NCBI GenBank assembly: GCA_018969935.1
Contig: JAGWXJ010000057.1
Location: 1-10,652, forward strand
Source of the DNA: Alphaproteobacteria bacterium
GTDB lineage: Bacteria > Pseudomonadota > Alphaproteobacteria > Micavibrionales > UBA1664
Direction of reading: 5' to 3'
DNA: 10,652 bases
The notes below the pieces were generated by a model, which was given only the letters and a program-made list of their open reading frames with translations, ran no database searches and was not told where the DNA came from. Position numbers and translations under genes: made by a program. The stretch's first letter is position 1, and the number at the start of each line of letters is the position of its first letter. This document shows positions 1-6,218 of the stretch, one piece after another.

Positions 1-1029
1 AATATGGACCCGCTGGTTGCGACCTTCATCAAGGAGCATGCCGTGAGCGTGCAAGGCGCCGTGCGCCTTGCTGGTCTATGGCCCGTGGCCGGCCCCGTTG
101 CCGCCGACAAGCTGCTGGAAGTGGCCGGCGGGCCTTTGCGGGATGCCGACCTTACGCGTGCAGAAATCAACCGCAATGATACGGACAAGCGTACCGTTGT
201 GAACCTGACGGAAGCGGATAGCGAAGCGGCCAGCGTCAGCTTTGGCGATGCCATACGCATCCCCGACCGTTTTGAAGCTGTAACACGCCAGACCGTCACT
301 TTAAGCGGCGAGGTTAAAAACCCCGGTACCTATGACCTGATGCGCGGCGATACTTTACTTACACTCATTGACCGCGCAGGCGGGCTGACAGACGAAGCTT
401 ATCCGCTTGGCGCCGTGTTCTCACGCGCATCGGAGCGCAGGCGCGAGAAAGAGAAATTTACGTCTGCCGCGCGCGACCTCGAACGCGCTGTTGCCGTAGC
501 AACTGACGGCAAGGACGATAAAGTTGATGTACAGCAGATTGGCCTTGCGCGCGACCTTGTCGAGGACCTTAAAACCATCGACCCTGTTGGGCGTATTACG
601 GTTGAAGCAGACCCCGAGATTTTGCGCCGCGAACCAGCACAGGACATGCTGCTTGAAGCGGGTGATAAAATCTACTTCCCCAAACGGCCATTAAGCGTGC
701 GTGTGACGGGCGAGGTGCTGAGCCCCGCAGCCCTGCAATTCAAGGCCGACAAGGATACGGAAGATTATATTGCCGAGGCCGGCGGCCTTACCATGAATGC
801 AGATAAAGGGCGGATTTTTGTTTTGTCACCTAATGGTGCTGCGCAGCCTGTATCGGCATCGCAGTGGACGCGCTTCAAGCCGCTCATGATTACGCCCGGC
901 TCCACCATCGTTGTGCCGCATGACCCCAAACCCTTCGATTTTATCGAGAGTGCGAAGGATATTACATCCATCCTGTCCAACCTTGCGATTACGGGCATTT
1001 ATGCCGAGGACCTCGTGGACCGGAACTGA
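1..1029 (+). CDS. SLBB-repeat polysaccharide export protein, 5' end cut off by the window
   Basis: The reading frame is open from base 1, so the ATG at 4 is probably internal and the true start lies upstream. Three SLBB-like (ubiquitin-fold ligand-binding) units are visible, counting residues from that Met: about 14-55 (VSVQGAVRLAGLWPV, then LLEVAGG), 97-140 (VTLSGEVKNPGTYDL, then LIDRAGGLTDEAYP) and 232-275 (VRVTGEVLSPAAL, then YIAEAGGLT). A charged, probably helical stretch at about 141-195 separates the second and third. SLBB proteins of the Wza/GfcC kind act in the periplasm or outer membrane to export capsule or exopolysaccharide. Several SLBB units in one chain suggest a large periplasmic or outer-membrane export component. 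The stop overlaps the next gene's ATG by one base (TGATG), so the two are translationally coupled. The family call is firm; which transporter it serves is inferred from the neighbours. Confidence 0.85.
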   Translation, partial: NMDPLVATFIKEHAVSVQGAVRLAGLWPVAGPVAADKLLEVAGGPLRDADLTRAEINRNDTDKRTVVNLTEADSEAASVSFGDAIRIPDRFEAVTRQTVTLSGEVKNPGTYDLMRGDTLLTLIDRAGGLTDEAYPLGAVFSRASERRREKEKFTSAARDLERAVAVATDGKDDKVDVQQIGLARDLVEDLKTIDPVGRITVEADPEILRREPAQDMLLEAGDKIYFPKRPLSVRVTGEVLSPAALQFKADKDTEDYIAEAGGLTMNADKGRIFVLSPNGAAQPVSASQWTRFKPLMITPGSTIVVPHDPKPFDFIESAKDITSILSNLAITGIYAEDLVDRN

Positions 1030-1772
1030 TGCCGCTTATTTCCGTTATCACCATCACAAAGGGGAACCCGCAAGGCTTTGCGCGCACCCATGCCAGTATC
1101 AAGGCGCAAGACTTTAAGGACCATGAATGGGTAGTAGTGGACGGCGATAAGGAGCCTGATAACGGCATATACGATGCCATGAACAAGGGGATTGCCCGCG
1201 CGTGTGGCGATTACCTGATATTCATGAATGCGGGGGATGCGTTTACAAGCCCCAATACGCTTTCACAGGCCGCGGCTTATCTACAGGAAGGCCCCGATTT
1301 TGTGTATGGCGATGCGCTGGAGGGCGGGCACCACAAACCCGCGCGGCATGACATTGCGCACGGCATGATCACGCACCATCAAGCGATGTTTTACCGCCGC
1401 AGCGACCGCCAGTACGACACACGCTACCGTATAGCGGCCGATTACAAATATACGGCGCAGGCGATTGCTGAAGCGGACGCAGACAAAATTGCCTATATGC
1501 CCTTCCCCGTATGCATTTTTGAAACGGGCGGCGTATCGCAGCGGCGCGTGGCCGAGGGACGGGCGGAGCAAAACGCGATAAGGCAAGAACTTGGTATCAA
1601 GGCACCGATGATTAGCTCCATGCAGATTGCAGCCGCGTTTTTGAAACGTGTTGCGCCGCCAGTTTACTGGGCGCTGCGAAGCCGGTTTAAAACGGCGCGC
1701 GCGTATGACGCGCGGGCGAGCGCGAAGTCAAATCCCGCCACACCATCCAAGAAGCCCAATTTGAAAATATAG
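1029..1772 (+). CDS. Family 2 glycosyltransferase, WcaE-like, compact
   Basis: This is a 247-aa GT-A fold glycosyltransferase expected to add a sugar from a nucleotide donor to a lipid-linked glycan on the cytoplasmic side. The N-terminal strand is PLISVITITKGN (2-13). The donor-site Asp lies in WVVVDG (34-39), the acceptor-side signature is GIYDAMNKG (46-54), and NAGD (67-70) stands where many GT2 enzymes have DxD. YDAMNKG plus N-x-GD is typical of WcaE-like enzymes of colanic-acid-type loci. The usual roughly 25-30 residues between VDG and the acceptor motif, which normally include GSTDGT, are absent here: only DKEPDN remains. No Shine-Dalgarno is well placed (GAGGA at 1006-1010 is too far), so translation probably depends on coupling to the SLBB gene. 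The last 36 residues (from 212) lie over the 3' end of the opposing GT2 gene and turn basic and low-complexity after about residue 220. Confidence 0.83.
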   Translation: MPLISVITITKGNPQGFARTHASIKAQDFKDHEWVVVDGDKEPDNGIYDAMNKGIARACGDYLIFMNAGDAFTSPNTLSQAAAYLQEGPDFVYGDALEGGHHKPARHDIAHGMITHHQAMFYRRSDRQYDTRYRIAADYKYTAQAIAEADADKIAYMPFPVCIFETGGVSQRRVAEGRAEQNAIRQELGIKAPMISSMQIAAAFLKRVAPPVYWALRSRFKTARAYDARASAKSNPATPSKKPNLKI

Positions 1773-2485
1773 CTGTAGGCAAACACCAGGTACGGGCGGA
1801 ACCACGCCGCACGGGTTGCGACTTTCAGTTCCTGCCGCCATGCAATCGGGTCAGGCGGGTAGGCATCGCGCAGTATCATCCCCGCTTCCCACACGGCGTA
1901 ACGTTCGTGGCGGCGCATCCAATCACCGCGGCCCTTGCGGTTATGATGGATGACCGCATTATCAAGTTGGCCTAAGCGTACGCCTTCCCGCGCCGGTACG
2001 GGCTGGTAGTGGCCTTCGATTTCGCCCATGCCATCAATATCGAGGTCGTTTACAGGCGGATAGGCAAACGCGGATTTTTTGAACAGGCAGAGCTTGTTGT
2101 TTGTCAGGCCAAAGCGCAGCCGTGTGTTTTGCCAGACATACCGCCCACGGATGAAATACCCATCGGCCTTTGGCCCGCGCGCAAACAGCACGCGCATCTC
2201 GCGCAGTAGTTCATGGGAGGGGGTTTCATCGGCATCGATGAAGAAAACCCAGTCACCGAGGCCGTAAATGTTTTCAAGGCACCATTGGCGTTTTTTGGGA
2301 TAGGCACCATTCCAACGGAATTGTATTACCTCGGCGCCCAAGGATTTTGCGGTTTCAGCGGTGTCATCGGTACTACCGGAATCCACGACAATCACACGTG
2401 TGAACAGGCCTACCAGCGGCAGAAGGCAGTGGGCGATGTTATCGGCCTCGTTTCGTGTAACGACGATGGCGGTAACGGGGATCAT
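1664..2485 (-). CDS. Family 2 glycosyltransferase, WaaE/KdtX-like
   Basis: The protein is 273 aa, a normal length for WaaE-like transferases (inner-core LPS beta-1,4-glucosyltransferase and relatives). Visible motifs are the N-terminal strand VTAIVVTRNEADNI (4-17), the nucleotide-binding VVDSGSTDDT (33-42), the metal-binding DADE (84-87, in FFIDADETPS), and FKLGFLDGVAGF (241-252), a C-terminal segment shared by this subfamily. The acceptor sugar cannot be told from sequence. It is the last gene of the - strand polysaccharide operon. Its ATG overlaps the stop of the Wzz-like gene by 4 bp (ATGA) and no clear Shine-Dalgarno precedes it, which points to translational coupling. Its 3' end overlaps the + strand GT2 gene by 109 bp. 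Because the family-typical C-terminal segment runs into the overlap, this gene's end looks original and the + strand tail looks like the secondary reading. Confidence 0.88.
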   Translation of the reverse strand: MIPVTAIVVTRNEADNIAHCLLPLVGLFTRVIVVDSGSTDDTAETAKSLGAEVIQFRWNGAYPKKRQWCLENIYGLGDWVFFIDADETPSHELLREMRVLFARGPKADGYFIRGRYVWQNTRLRFGLTNNKLCLFKKSAFAYPPVNDLDIDGMGEIEGHYQPVPAREGVRLGQLDNAVIHHNRKGRGDWMRRHERYAVWEAGMILRDAYPPDPIAWRQELKVATRAAWFRPYLVFAYSYIFKLGFLDGVAGFDFALARASYARAVLNRLRSAQ

Positions 2486-3282
2486 GATCTACGCAGCAGT
2501 GCGTAGCCAAACCCGCCCGCAGCACCTAGCAAAATGAATAGCGGCAACAAAAGTACAGGGTTGGGAAATACAGGGCGTACGGGGATGGACGGCGGGTCTA
2601 TCATCTCGGCTGCGAAATCGTTATCGATGCCGACCATCATGCTCTGGCGTTCCTGCTCCTTTAAAAGGGCCACAAGCGCGTCGCGTTGGGCGGGGTTAAC
2701 CACCTCGGCCATTTTTTCACGCAGATACACGATGCGCTGGTCGGTTTTGAGGCGGACATCGGCACGGATGGTTTCATCGGCCAGCCTGTGCAGGGCCCTG
2801 AGTAAATCGGTCGCCAGTGTTTTATCGTGCAATGCAAGCGTAATGCGGCGCATTTGCGTGGCTGCCACAGGGCGTATGCGCACATGCCCTTCCAGCCAGC
2901 CTGAAAGTTTTGATGTATCGGCATCGCACCCGCCGCAAAGATTGCCCAGACGGGGTTTTAATGTCTGGTCCTTGAGAAGGCTTGAAGCTATGCGGGGACT
3001 TGTGAGCAATGTTTCGTAGACTGCGAAATCGGCTGCAGCCATAGAACCCACGCGCTGGAGAAGATACTGGATTGTGGGGGATTCAGAGGCCGGTAAAAAC
3101 GCCGACAAATCAGGCCCTGTGCCGCGCCCTGCTGGGCCTATGGTCATCCGCGCTTCCCACTTTGCGGGAGCCAGCAGGCATACAAGCACGGCCAGCAAAA
3201 GCCCCGCACCCGCGCCCATCAGGACGGTACGGCGCGCGGCCCAAAAAGCCGCCCATGGATCGGAGAGGAGTTTATCGATCAT
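2482..3282 (-). CDS. Wzz-like polysaccharide chain-length determinant
   Basis: The 266-aa protein has the polysaccharide co-polymerase layout: a short cytoplasmic N-terminus, TM1 at about 18-38, a periplasmic helical domain at about 39-242, TM2 at about 243-262, and a short end (LLRRS). The proline-rich run PPSIPVRPVFPNP (230-242) just before TM2 is the classic Wzz signature. There is no C-terminal tyrosine-kinase domain, so it resembles the O-antigen (PCP1) type or a two-part system rather than a Wzc fusion. In this role it would set the modal length made by the Wzy-like protein encoded upstream. An unusual CGGC pair (C116, C119) sits in the periplasmic part. The ATG lies 11 bp inside the GT4 gene; an in-frame TAG two codons upstream excludes an earlier start. 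The purine-rich GTAGGGA abuts the ATG, so coupling to GT4 translation is likely. Confidence 0.82.
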   Translation of the reverse strand: MIDKLLSDPWAAFWAARRTVLMGAGAGLLLAVLVCLLAPAKWEARMTIGPAGRGTGPDLSAFLPASESPTIQYLLQRVGSMAAADFAVYETLLTSPRIASSLLKDQTLKPRLGNLCGGCDADTSKLSGWLEGHVRIRPVAATQMRRITLALHDKTLATDLLRALHRLADETIRADVRLKTDQRIVYLREKMAEVVNPAQRDALVALLKEQERQSMMVGIDNDFAAEMIDPPSIPVRPVFPNPVLLLPLFILLGAAGGFGYALLRRS

Positions 3283-4531
3283 TCCCTACTTTTCGTACCA
3301 CATCGGACCAGAGGGCAAAAGCGTCATCAGGGGTACGGCCCACAAGGGCTTTTTGGGCACCCTCATGCGCGGCAAACCATGCATCGGCATCGGTACGGTA
3401 AAGGGCGATGGCTGTCGCCAGCGATTTGCCGTCATCGGGCTTAACCACACGCCCGCAGCTATGGCGGGCGATAAGGTGCGCGACATCGCTTTCAGCAGGC
3501 CCTGCAAACACGATGGGCCTTGCAACGGCAATACCGCCGTAGAATTTGGAGGGCAGCAACATGCCCAGCGATTCATCGCGCATGGTGACCAGATGCACGT
3601 CACCACTTTCCATGAGGCCTTTGAGGGATGCGCGTGGCTGCGGGGGGATGAGGCGGATGTTATCAAGTGCGAATTGCGCTCGGGCGTGGGCCAGTTTTTC
3701 AAACCCATCCCCCTTGCCTACGAAAACCAGTTCGATATCGGGGTGGGTTTTCTGGAGGATTTGCGCTGCCTTAACAATCGCATCCAACGGATGCGCGCGC
3801 GAAAGGGAGCCCGCGTACAATACGCGGAATTTCTGGCCCGACGGGTCACTGTAGAGGCGCCTGTCACGCAAGGACTGTTTGTGCGGCAGTTCGATTTTCG
3901 CGGTTGGCACCGGCACTTCGGATGCCGGGGCCAACAACTCCATATCCGGCCAGTTTTCGATGACGGTTGTCTTGCGGATTTCAAGGCCGGTGCGCACCAG
4001 ATGGCGTTGCATGCAGCGGCTGATGCAGACCACGCAGTCGGCTGCCTGCAAGGCCGCGCGCCCGAGTGTCATAAAGAAATTATAGAGTGGCGGCCAGATG
4101 CGGAAGCCCAAGGGGGCGGCCAGATCGGGGTATAGATCCTGACACCAGTGGATATGCGCACAGCCCTTCTTTTTGGCGGCGCGCTGGCCCATCACATAAA
4201 GCAACGGCGGGTCGGAGAGCGTGATGATGATATCGTGGCGCGGGTTGACCAGCATGGCGCGATAAAGGCGCCAGAGACCGCTTAGCCAATCCAGCTTGTT
4301 GGGCCTGTCCACGCCCTTGATGCGCACGATGCTGATGGGCCCGCGTGTGCTGACAGCGGGTTTGCCTGCGGTGGTTGTAAGGATGGTGACGCGGTGGCCG
4401 GCTTTTACGAAGTGGCGCGCCAAGTCATGCAGAAGCCTGCCCGTGGCTCCGCGCATCGGCGGGTACACACGGTTGACCATAAGGATCGAGGGGCGGGCTT
4501 GGCGCTCGGTCATGGGGTGTCTGGTTAACAT
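3272..4531 (-). CDS. Family 4 glycosyltransferase, WbuB-like
   Basis: This 419-aa GT-B glycosyltransferase has two Rossmann domains. The N-terminal acceptor domain starts with SILMVNRVYPPMRGATGRL (15-33) and includes HWCQDLYPDL (128-137), as in WbuB-type enzymes. The C-terminal donor domain starts at about 236 (RVLYAGSLSRAHPLD), includes LVFVGKGDG (268-276), and has the conserved donor-sugar loop with SLGMLLPSKFYGGIAVARPI (321-340). It probably transfers a sugar to the undecaprenyl-linked repeat unit in the cytoplasm; donor and acceptor are unknown. I chose the ATG at 4531 because AAGGGG (4542-4537) lies 5 bases upstream. The alternative Met7 at 4513 has no such site, and later Met codons would cut into the first strand. 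The 5' end overlaps the upstream polymerase gene by 107 bp and the 3' end overlaps the Wzz-like gene by 11 bp. Confidence 0.88.
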   Translation of the reverse strand: MLTRHPMTERQARPSILMVNRVYPPMRGATGRLLHDLARHFVKAGHRVTILTTTAGKPAVSTRGPISIVRIKGVDRPNKLDWLSGLWRLYRAMLVNPRHDIIITLSDPPLLYVMGQRAAKKKGCAHIHWCQDLYPDLAAPLGFRIWPPLYNFFMTLGRAALQAADCVVCISRCMQRHLVRTGLEIRKTTVIENWPDMELLAPASEVPVPTAKIELPHKQSLRDRRLYSDPSGQKFRVLYAGSLSRAHPLDAIVKAAQILQKTHPDIELVFVGKGDGFEKLAHARAQFALDNIRLIPPQPRASLKGLMESGDVHLVTMRDESLGMLLPSKFYGGIAVARPIVFAGPAESDVAHLIARHSCGRVVKPDDGKSLATAIALYRTDADAWFAAHEGAQKALVGRTPDDAFALWSDVVRKVGNDR

Positions 4532-5654
4532 TCCTGCCCCTTAATGTCCAATCGGGGCGAACAAGGGCCGCGAGCAGCAGGCCAAAGCATAGGGATTTGT
4601 AGGATCCATACAGGAATATTGCAGGTACAAGCGGCAGAAGAAGGGCAAAAAGCAGGGCGGGATTGTGGCGCGTGTGCAAGAAGGCACTGCGAAGCACAGC
4701 GCCTATGGCCACAACGCCAAGCAGCAGGCCTATCCAGCCCGTTTTCCACCAGAGGGAGGATAAAAAGCTGTGCGAGAAACGGACCCAAACATCACCCACC
4801 GCGGGTGATTTGAAAAGGCTGCCCCACCCTGCGCCAAACAGGGCCGATAGCGGATTTGCGGATTGCGTATCGATGAGGGCCGCAAGTTCGGCCCCGCGCG
4901 TATTCCAGCCCACGGCCCGCGTTTTATCGATGAGGGCATCGGTAATGCCTTCCACCTGCGGCCAGAAAGCGAGTAGCGAAACAGCAAAGGCGGCACAAAG
5001 CATAAAGGCGCGTTTGGGGGCATGCAAAAATGTGTGGGCAAGCAGTACTAGCCACAGGGCGCACAGAAGCCCGAGTGTTGCCCGCTGCATCATGCCCGCC
5101 ATGGCAAGCGTGGGGATCAGTGAAAGCAAAACACAAAGAACGGCACGTGCCTTGCCTTCCTCCACAAAGGAGCCGTGATACAGCAGAAACGCCGCTGAAA
5201 ACGGGACCAGCGGGGAATTTGCGAGATACAGAAGATCATTGCCCGTATTATCCATGACGGCTTCAGGGCCTGCCAGATAACGACAGGAAAATGCAAAGCC
5301 GATGCCCGCCAAAACACCTAGCCACACCCTTGCATTTTGCCTGTGGCCCCATAAGGCGATGGGTATGGCAAGGGCGGAAAACGCGACAAGATCGCGCGCG
5401 ATATCGGACGGGGTATTGCCTGCAAAGATACCTTGCAGCGAACCCATGAGTGCGCCGTAGACGATAAGTGCCGCAAGCGGTTTGAACCACGGCTCGCGCG
5501 TGACTGATTTATCGAGCCCGCCGCAGAGTGTTGCGAGTGCCAAAAGGCATACAATACCCGCTTCAAGGAACGACGGGGAATCGGGCGTGGGGCTGCCGAA
5601 TGCGCCGTAGAGCACCGATGCGAGCACCAGCGCGGTTAAGCCCCATTTTTTCAC
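4425..5654 (-). CDS. O-antigen polymerase/ligase family membrane protein (Wzy/WaaL-like)
   Basis: The 409-aa protein is strongly hydrophobic, with about ten predicted membrane spans between residues 5 and 365. Near the C-terminal side is the large periplasmic loop typical of the family: NTRGAELAAL (251-260) with an Arg placed as in Wzy/WaaL proteins, NPLSALFGAGWGSL (267-280), and FSHSFLSSLWWKTG (293-306) with a His just before the next span. Such proteins join undecaprenyl-linked repeat units (Wzy) or ligate the finished chain to lipid A core (WaaL). The adjacent Wzz-like gene favours polymerase, but sequence alone does not decide. The start is GTG at 5654 (MKKWGL); AGG lies 7 bases upstream, and the gene begins 17 bp after the small secreted-protein gene. 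The last 35 residues, from about 375, are a proline-rich tail read over the start of the GT4 gene and do not look membrane-spanning or conserved. Confidence 0.8.
   Translation of the reverse strand: MKKWGLTALVLASVLYGAFGSPTPDSPSFLEAGIVCLLALATLCGGLDKSVTREPWFKPLAALIVYGALMGSLQGIFAGNTPSDIARDLVAFSALAIPIALWGHRQNARVWLGVLAGIGFAFSCRYLAGPEAVMDNTGNDLLYLANSPLVPFSAAFLLYHGSFVEEGKARAVLCVLLSLIPTLAMAGMMQRATLGLLCALWLVLLAHTFLHAPKRAFMLCAAFAVSLLAFWPQVEGITDALIDKTRAVGWNTRGAELAALIDTQSANPLSALFGAGWGSLFKSPAVGDVWVRFSHSFLSSLWWKTGWIGLLLGVVAIGAVLRSAFLHTRHNPALLFALLLPLVPAIFLYGSYKSLCFGLLLAALVRPDWTLRGRNVNQTPHDRAPSPPLDPYGQPCVPADARSHGQASA
4537..4542 (-). promoter_or_regulatory. Shine-Dalgarno site deciding the GT4 start
   Basis: The - strand reads AAGGGG, then five bases, then the ATG at 4531. 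It lies inside the 3' part of the polymerase gene. It supports the first Met rather than Met7 and shows that ribosomes can start here independently, although the two genes overlap. Confidence 0.6.
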
Positions 5655-5671
5655 GAAGAAACCTATGCGCG

Positions 5672-6073
5672 TTATTCGTTGTACACACCCCAGCTGGGCG
5701 CAACGGTATTGTTTGTGTTGTTTTTGCTATCACTGAGCGCCTTGTTGTAGGCGGCTGCTGAATTGCCGGTGGGCGGTGCTGGCGGCCACGGTTCCTCGGT
5801 CGGGGTTACGGCAGGCTGCTGCATTTCACCCTGATGGCTGACATACGCACCCGGACGCAAATTGATGGGACCGGAGCCGCTAAGGTATACGGGGGCTGAT
5901 GGTGCCCTTGCGGGTTTAGCCGCACCTGTATCGGCCGTGCCTTCACCGCCCACGCCTAACGGATCAAGCGGGCCGCCGAGCGGCATTGAATCAGGTGTGT
6001 CTTGCGCGAATGCTGCTGCGCCAGAAAGGATGATCACGATGGCCGCAGCCGCTGAAAGCATAAGTTTTCTCAT
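5672..6073 (-). CDS. Small proline-rich secreted or periplasmic protein, unknown function
   Basis: I do not recognise this 133-aa protein. It starts with a clear Sec signal peptide: basic MRK, a hydrophobic core LMLSAAAAIVIILSGAAAF, and a likely signal-peptidase I cut after AFA (21-23), before QDTPDS. The mature part, about 110 residues, has no second membrane span and no cysteine, so it is neither a lipoprotein nor disulfide-bonded. It is rich in Pro, Gly, Ala and Ser, with PLGGPLDPLGVGG, a possible short beta stretch (APVYLSGSGPINLRPGAYVS), EEPWPPAPPTG, and an Asn/Ser-rich end finishing in WGVYNE. It is first in the polysaccharide operon, 17 bp before the polymerase gene, so a role in polysaccharide assembly, secretion or wall anchoring is possible but only inferred. 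The Shine-Dalgarno before the ATG at 6073 is weak; Met5 (6061) is an alternative start that would shorten the signal peptide. Confidence 0.7.
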   Translation of the reverse strand: MRKLMLSAAAAIVIILSGAAAFAQDTPDSMPLGGPLDPLGVGGEGTADTGAAKPARAPSAPVYLSGSGPINLRPGAYVSHQGEMQQPAVTPTEEPWPPAPPTGNSAAAYNKALSDSKNNTNNTVAPSWGVYNE

Positions 6074-6130
6074 ATATTCAATCTAACAAAAAACAGGATT
6101 TAGGACCTTAGTTTTTTTCACCCGCGAATT

Positions 6131-6146
6131 TTAACCTCGTGTTTAC
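6131..6146 (+). promoter_or_regulatory. Possible CtrA-like binding site (weak)
   Basis: The sequence reads TTAA, seven bases, then TTTAC. The alphaproteobacterial cell-cycle regulator CtrA prefers TTAA-N7-TTAAC, so this is one mismatch away. It overlaps the left TGTTTACA box and the candidate -35 element. One degenerate match in an AT-rich gap can arise by chance. Confidence 0.25.
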
Positions 6147-6168
6147 ATATTTTGCATAATGTATACAC
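6139..6168. promoter_or_regulatory. Candidate operator: paired TGTWTACA boxes forming a 30-bp dyad
   Basis: TGTTTACA (6140-6147) and TGTATACA (6160-6167) differ at one base and are exactly 20 bp apart, two turns of B-DNA. Seen as a dyad, GTGTTTACAT (6139-6148) and ATGTATACAC (6159-6168) are complementary at 9 of 10 positions around a 10-bp centre. The second box is itself a perfect 8-bp palindrome. It overlaps the candidate -10 element CATAAT (6155-6160), which would suit a dimeric repressor. The regulator is unknown. Confidence 0.45.
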
Positions 6169-6185
6169 AGTAGAACGCATTAAAG

Positions 6186-6212
6186 GCCCGAAAAAGGGCG
6201 AAAAACAAAGGG
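6186..6212 (+). promoter_or_regulatory. Leader hairpin and Shine-Dalgarno of the small gene pair
   Basis: GCCC (6186-6189) and GGGC (6196-6199) can pair around a GAAAAA loop. After an A-rich spacer comes AAAGGG (6207-6212), a good Shine-Dalgarno six bases before the ATG at 6219. The hairpin is short and may only keep the ribosome site open; no ligand-binding fold is apparent. GCCC could instead pair with the GGG of the Shine-Dalgarno, which is speculative. Confidence 0.45.
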
Positions 6213-6218
6213 TGTGTC

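Larger units (their letters stand above)
6074..6218. promoter_or_regulatory. Divergent promoter region between the polysaccharide operon and the small gene pair
   Basis: This 145-bp gap separates start codons that point away from each other, so promoters for both directions should lie here. It is much more AT-rich than the surrounding genes. A possible + strand sigma70-type promoter is TTAACC (6131-6136), an 18-bp spacer, and CATAAT (6155-6160), which would start transcription near 6167. On the - strand I see only weak candidates, for example TTAAAA (complement of 6129-6134). The two TGTWTACA octamers and the CtrA-like match are listed separately. The promoter elements are consensus matches by eye only. 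Confidence 0.5.

Noticed and set aside
4..6. ATG at 4 as the real start of the SLBB protein
   Set aside because: The frame is open to the window edge, no ribosome site can be seen, and the first SLBB unit begins almost at once, so the gene is cut by the window.
2534..3019. + strand open frame (161 codons) opposite the Wzz-like gene
   Set aside because: Antisense shadow with Arg/Ser-rich composition and no motif; the - strand reading has the full Wzz architecture.
3074..4135. Long + strand open frame (353 codons) opposite the GT4 gene
   Set aside because: It is antisense to well-conserved GT4 and Wzz-like coding sequence, has no family motif and no ribosome site; it is a GC-rich shadow frame.
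6074..6218. Riboswitch or small RNA in the divergent gap
   Set aside because: Only one 4-bp hairpin is visible; no conserved riboswitch core or terminator/antiterminator pair.
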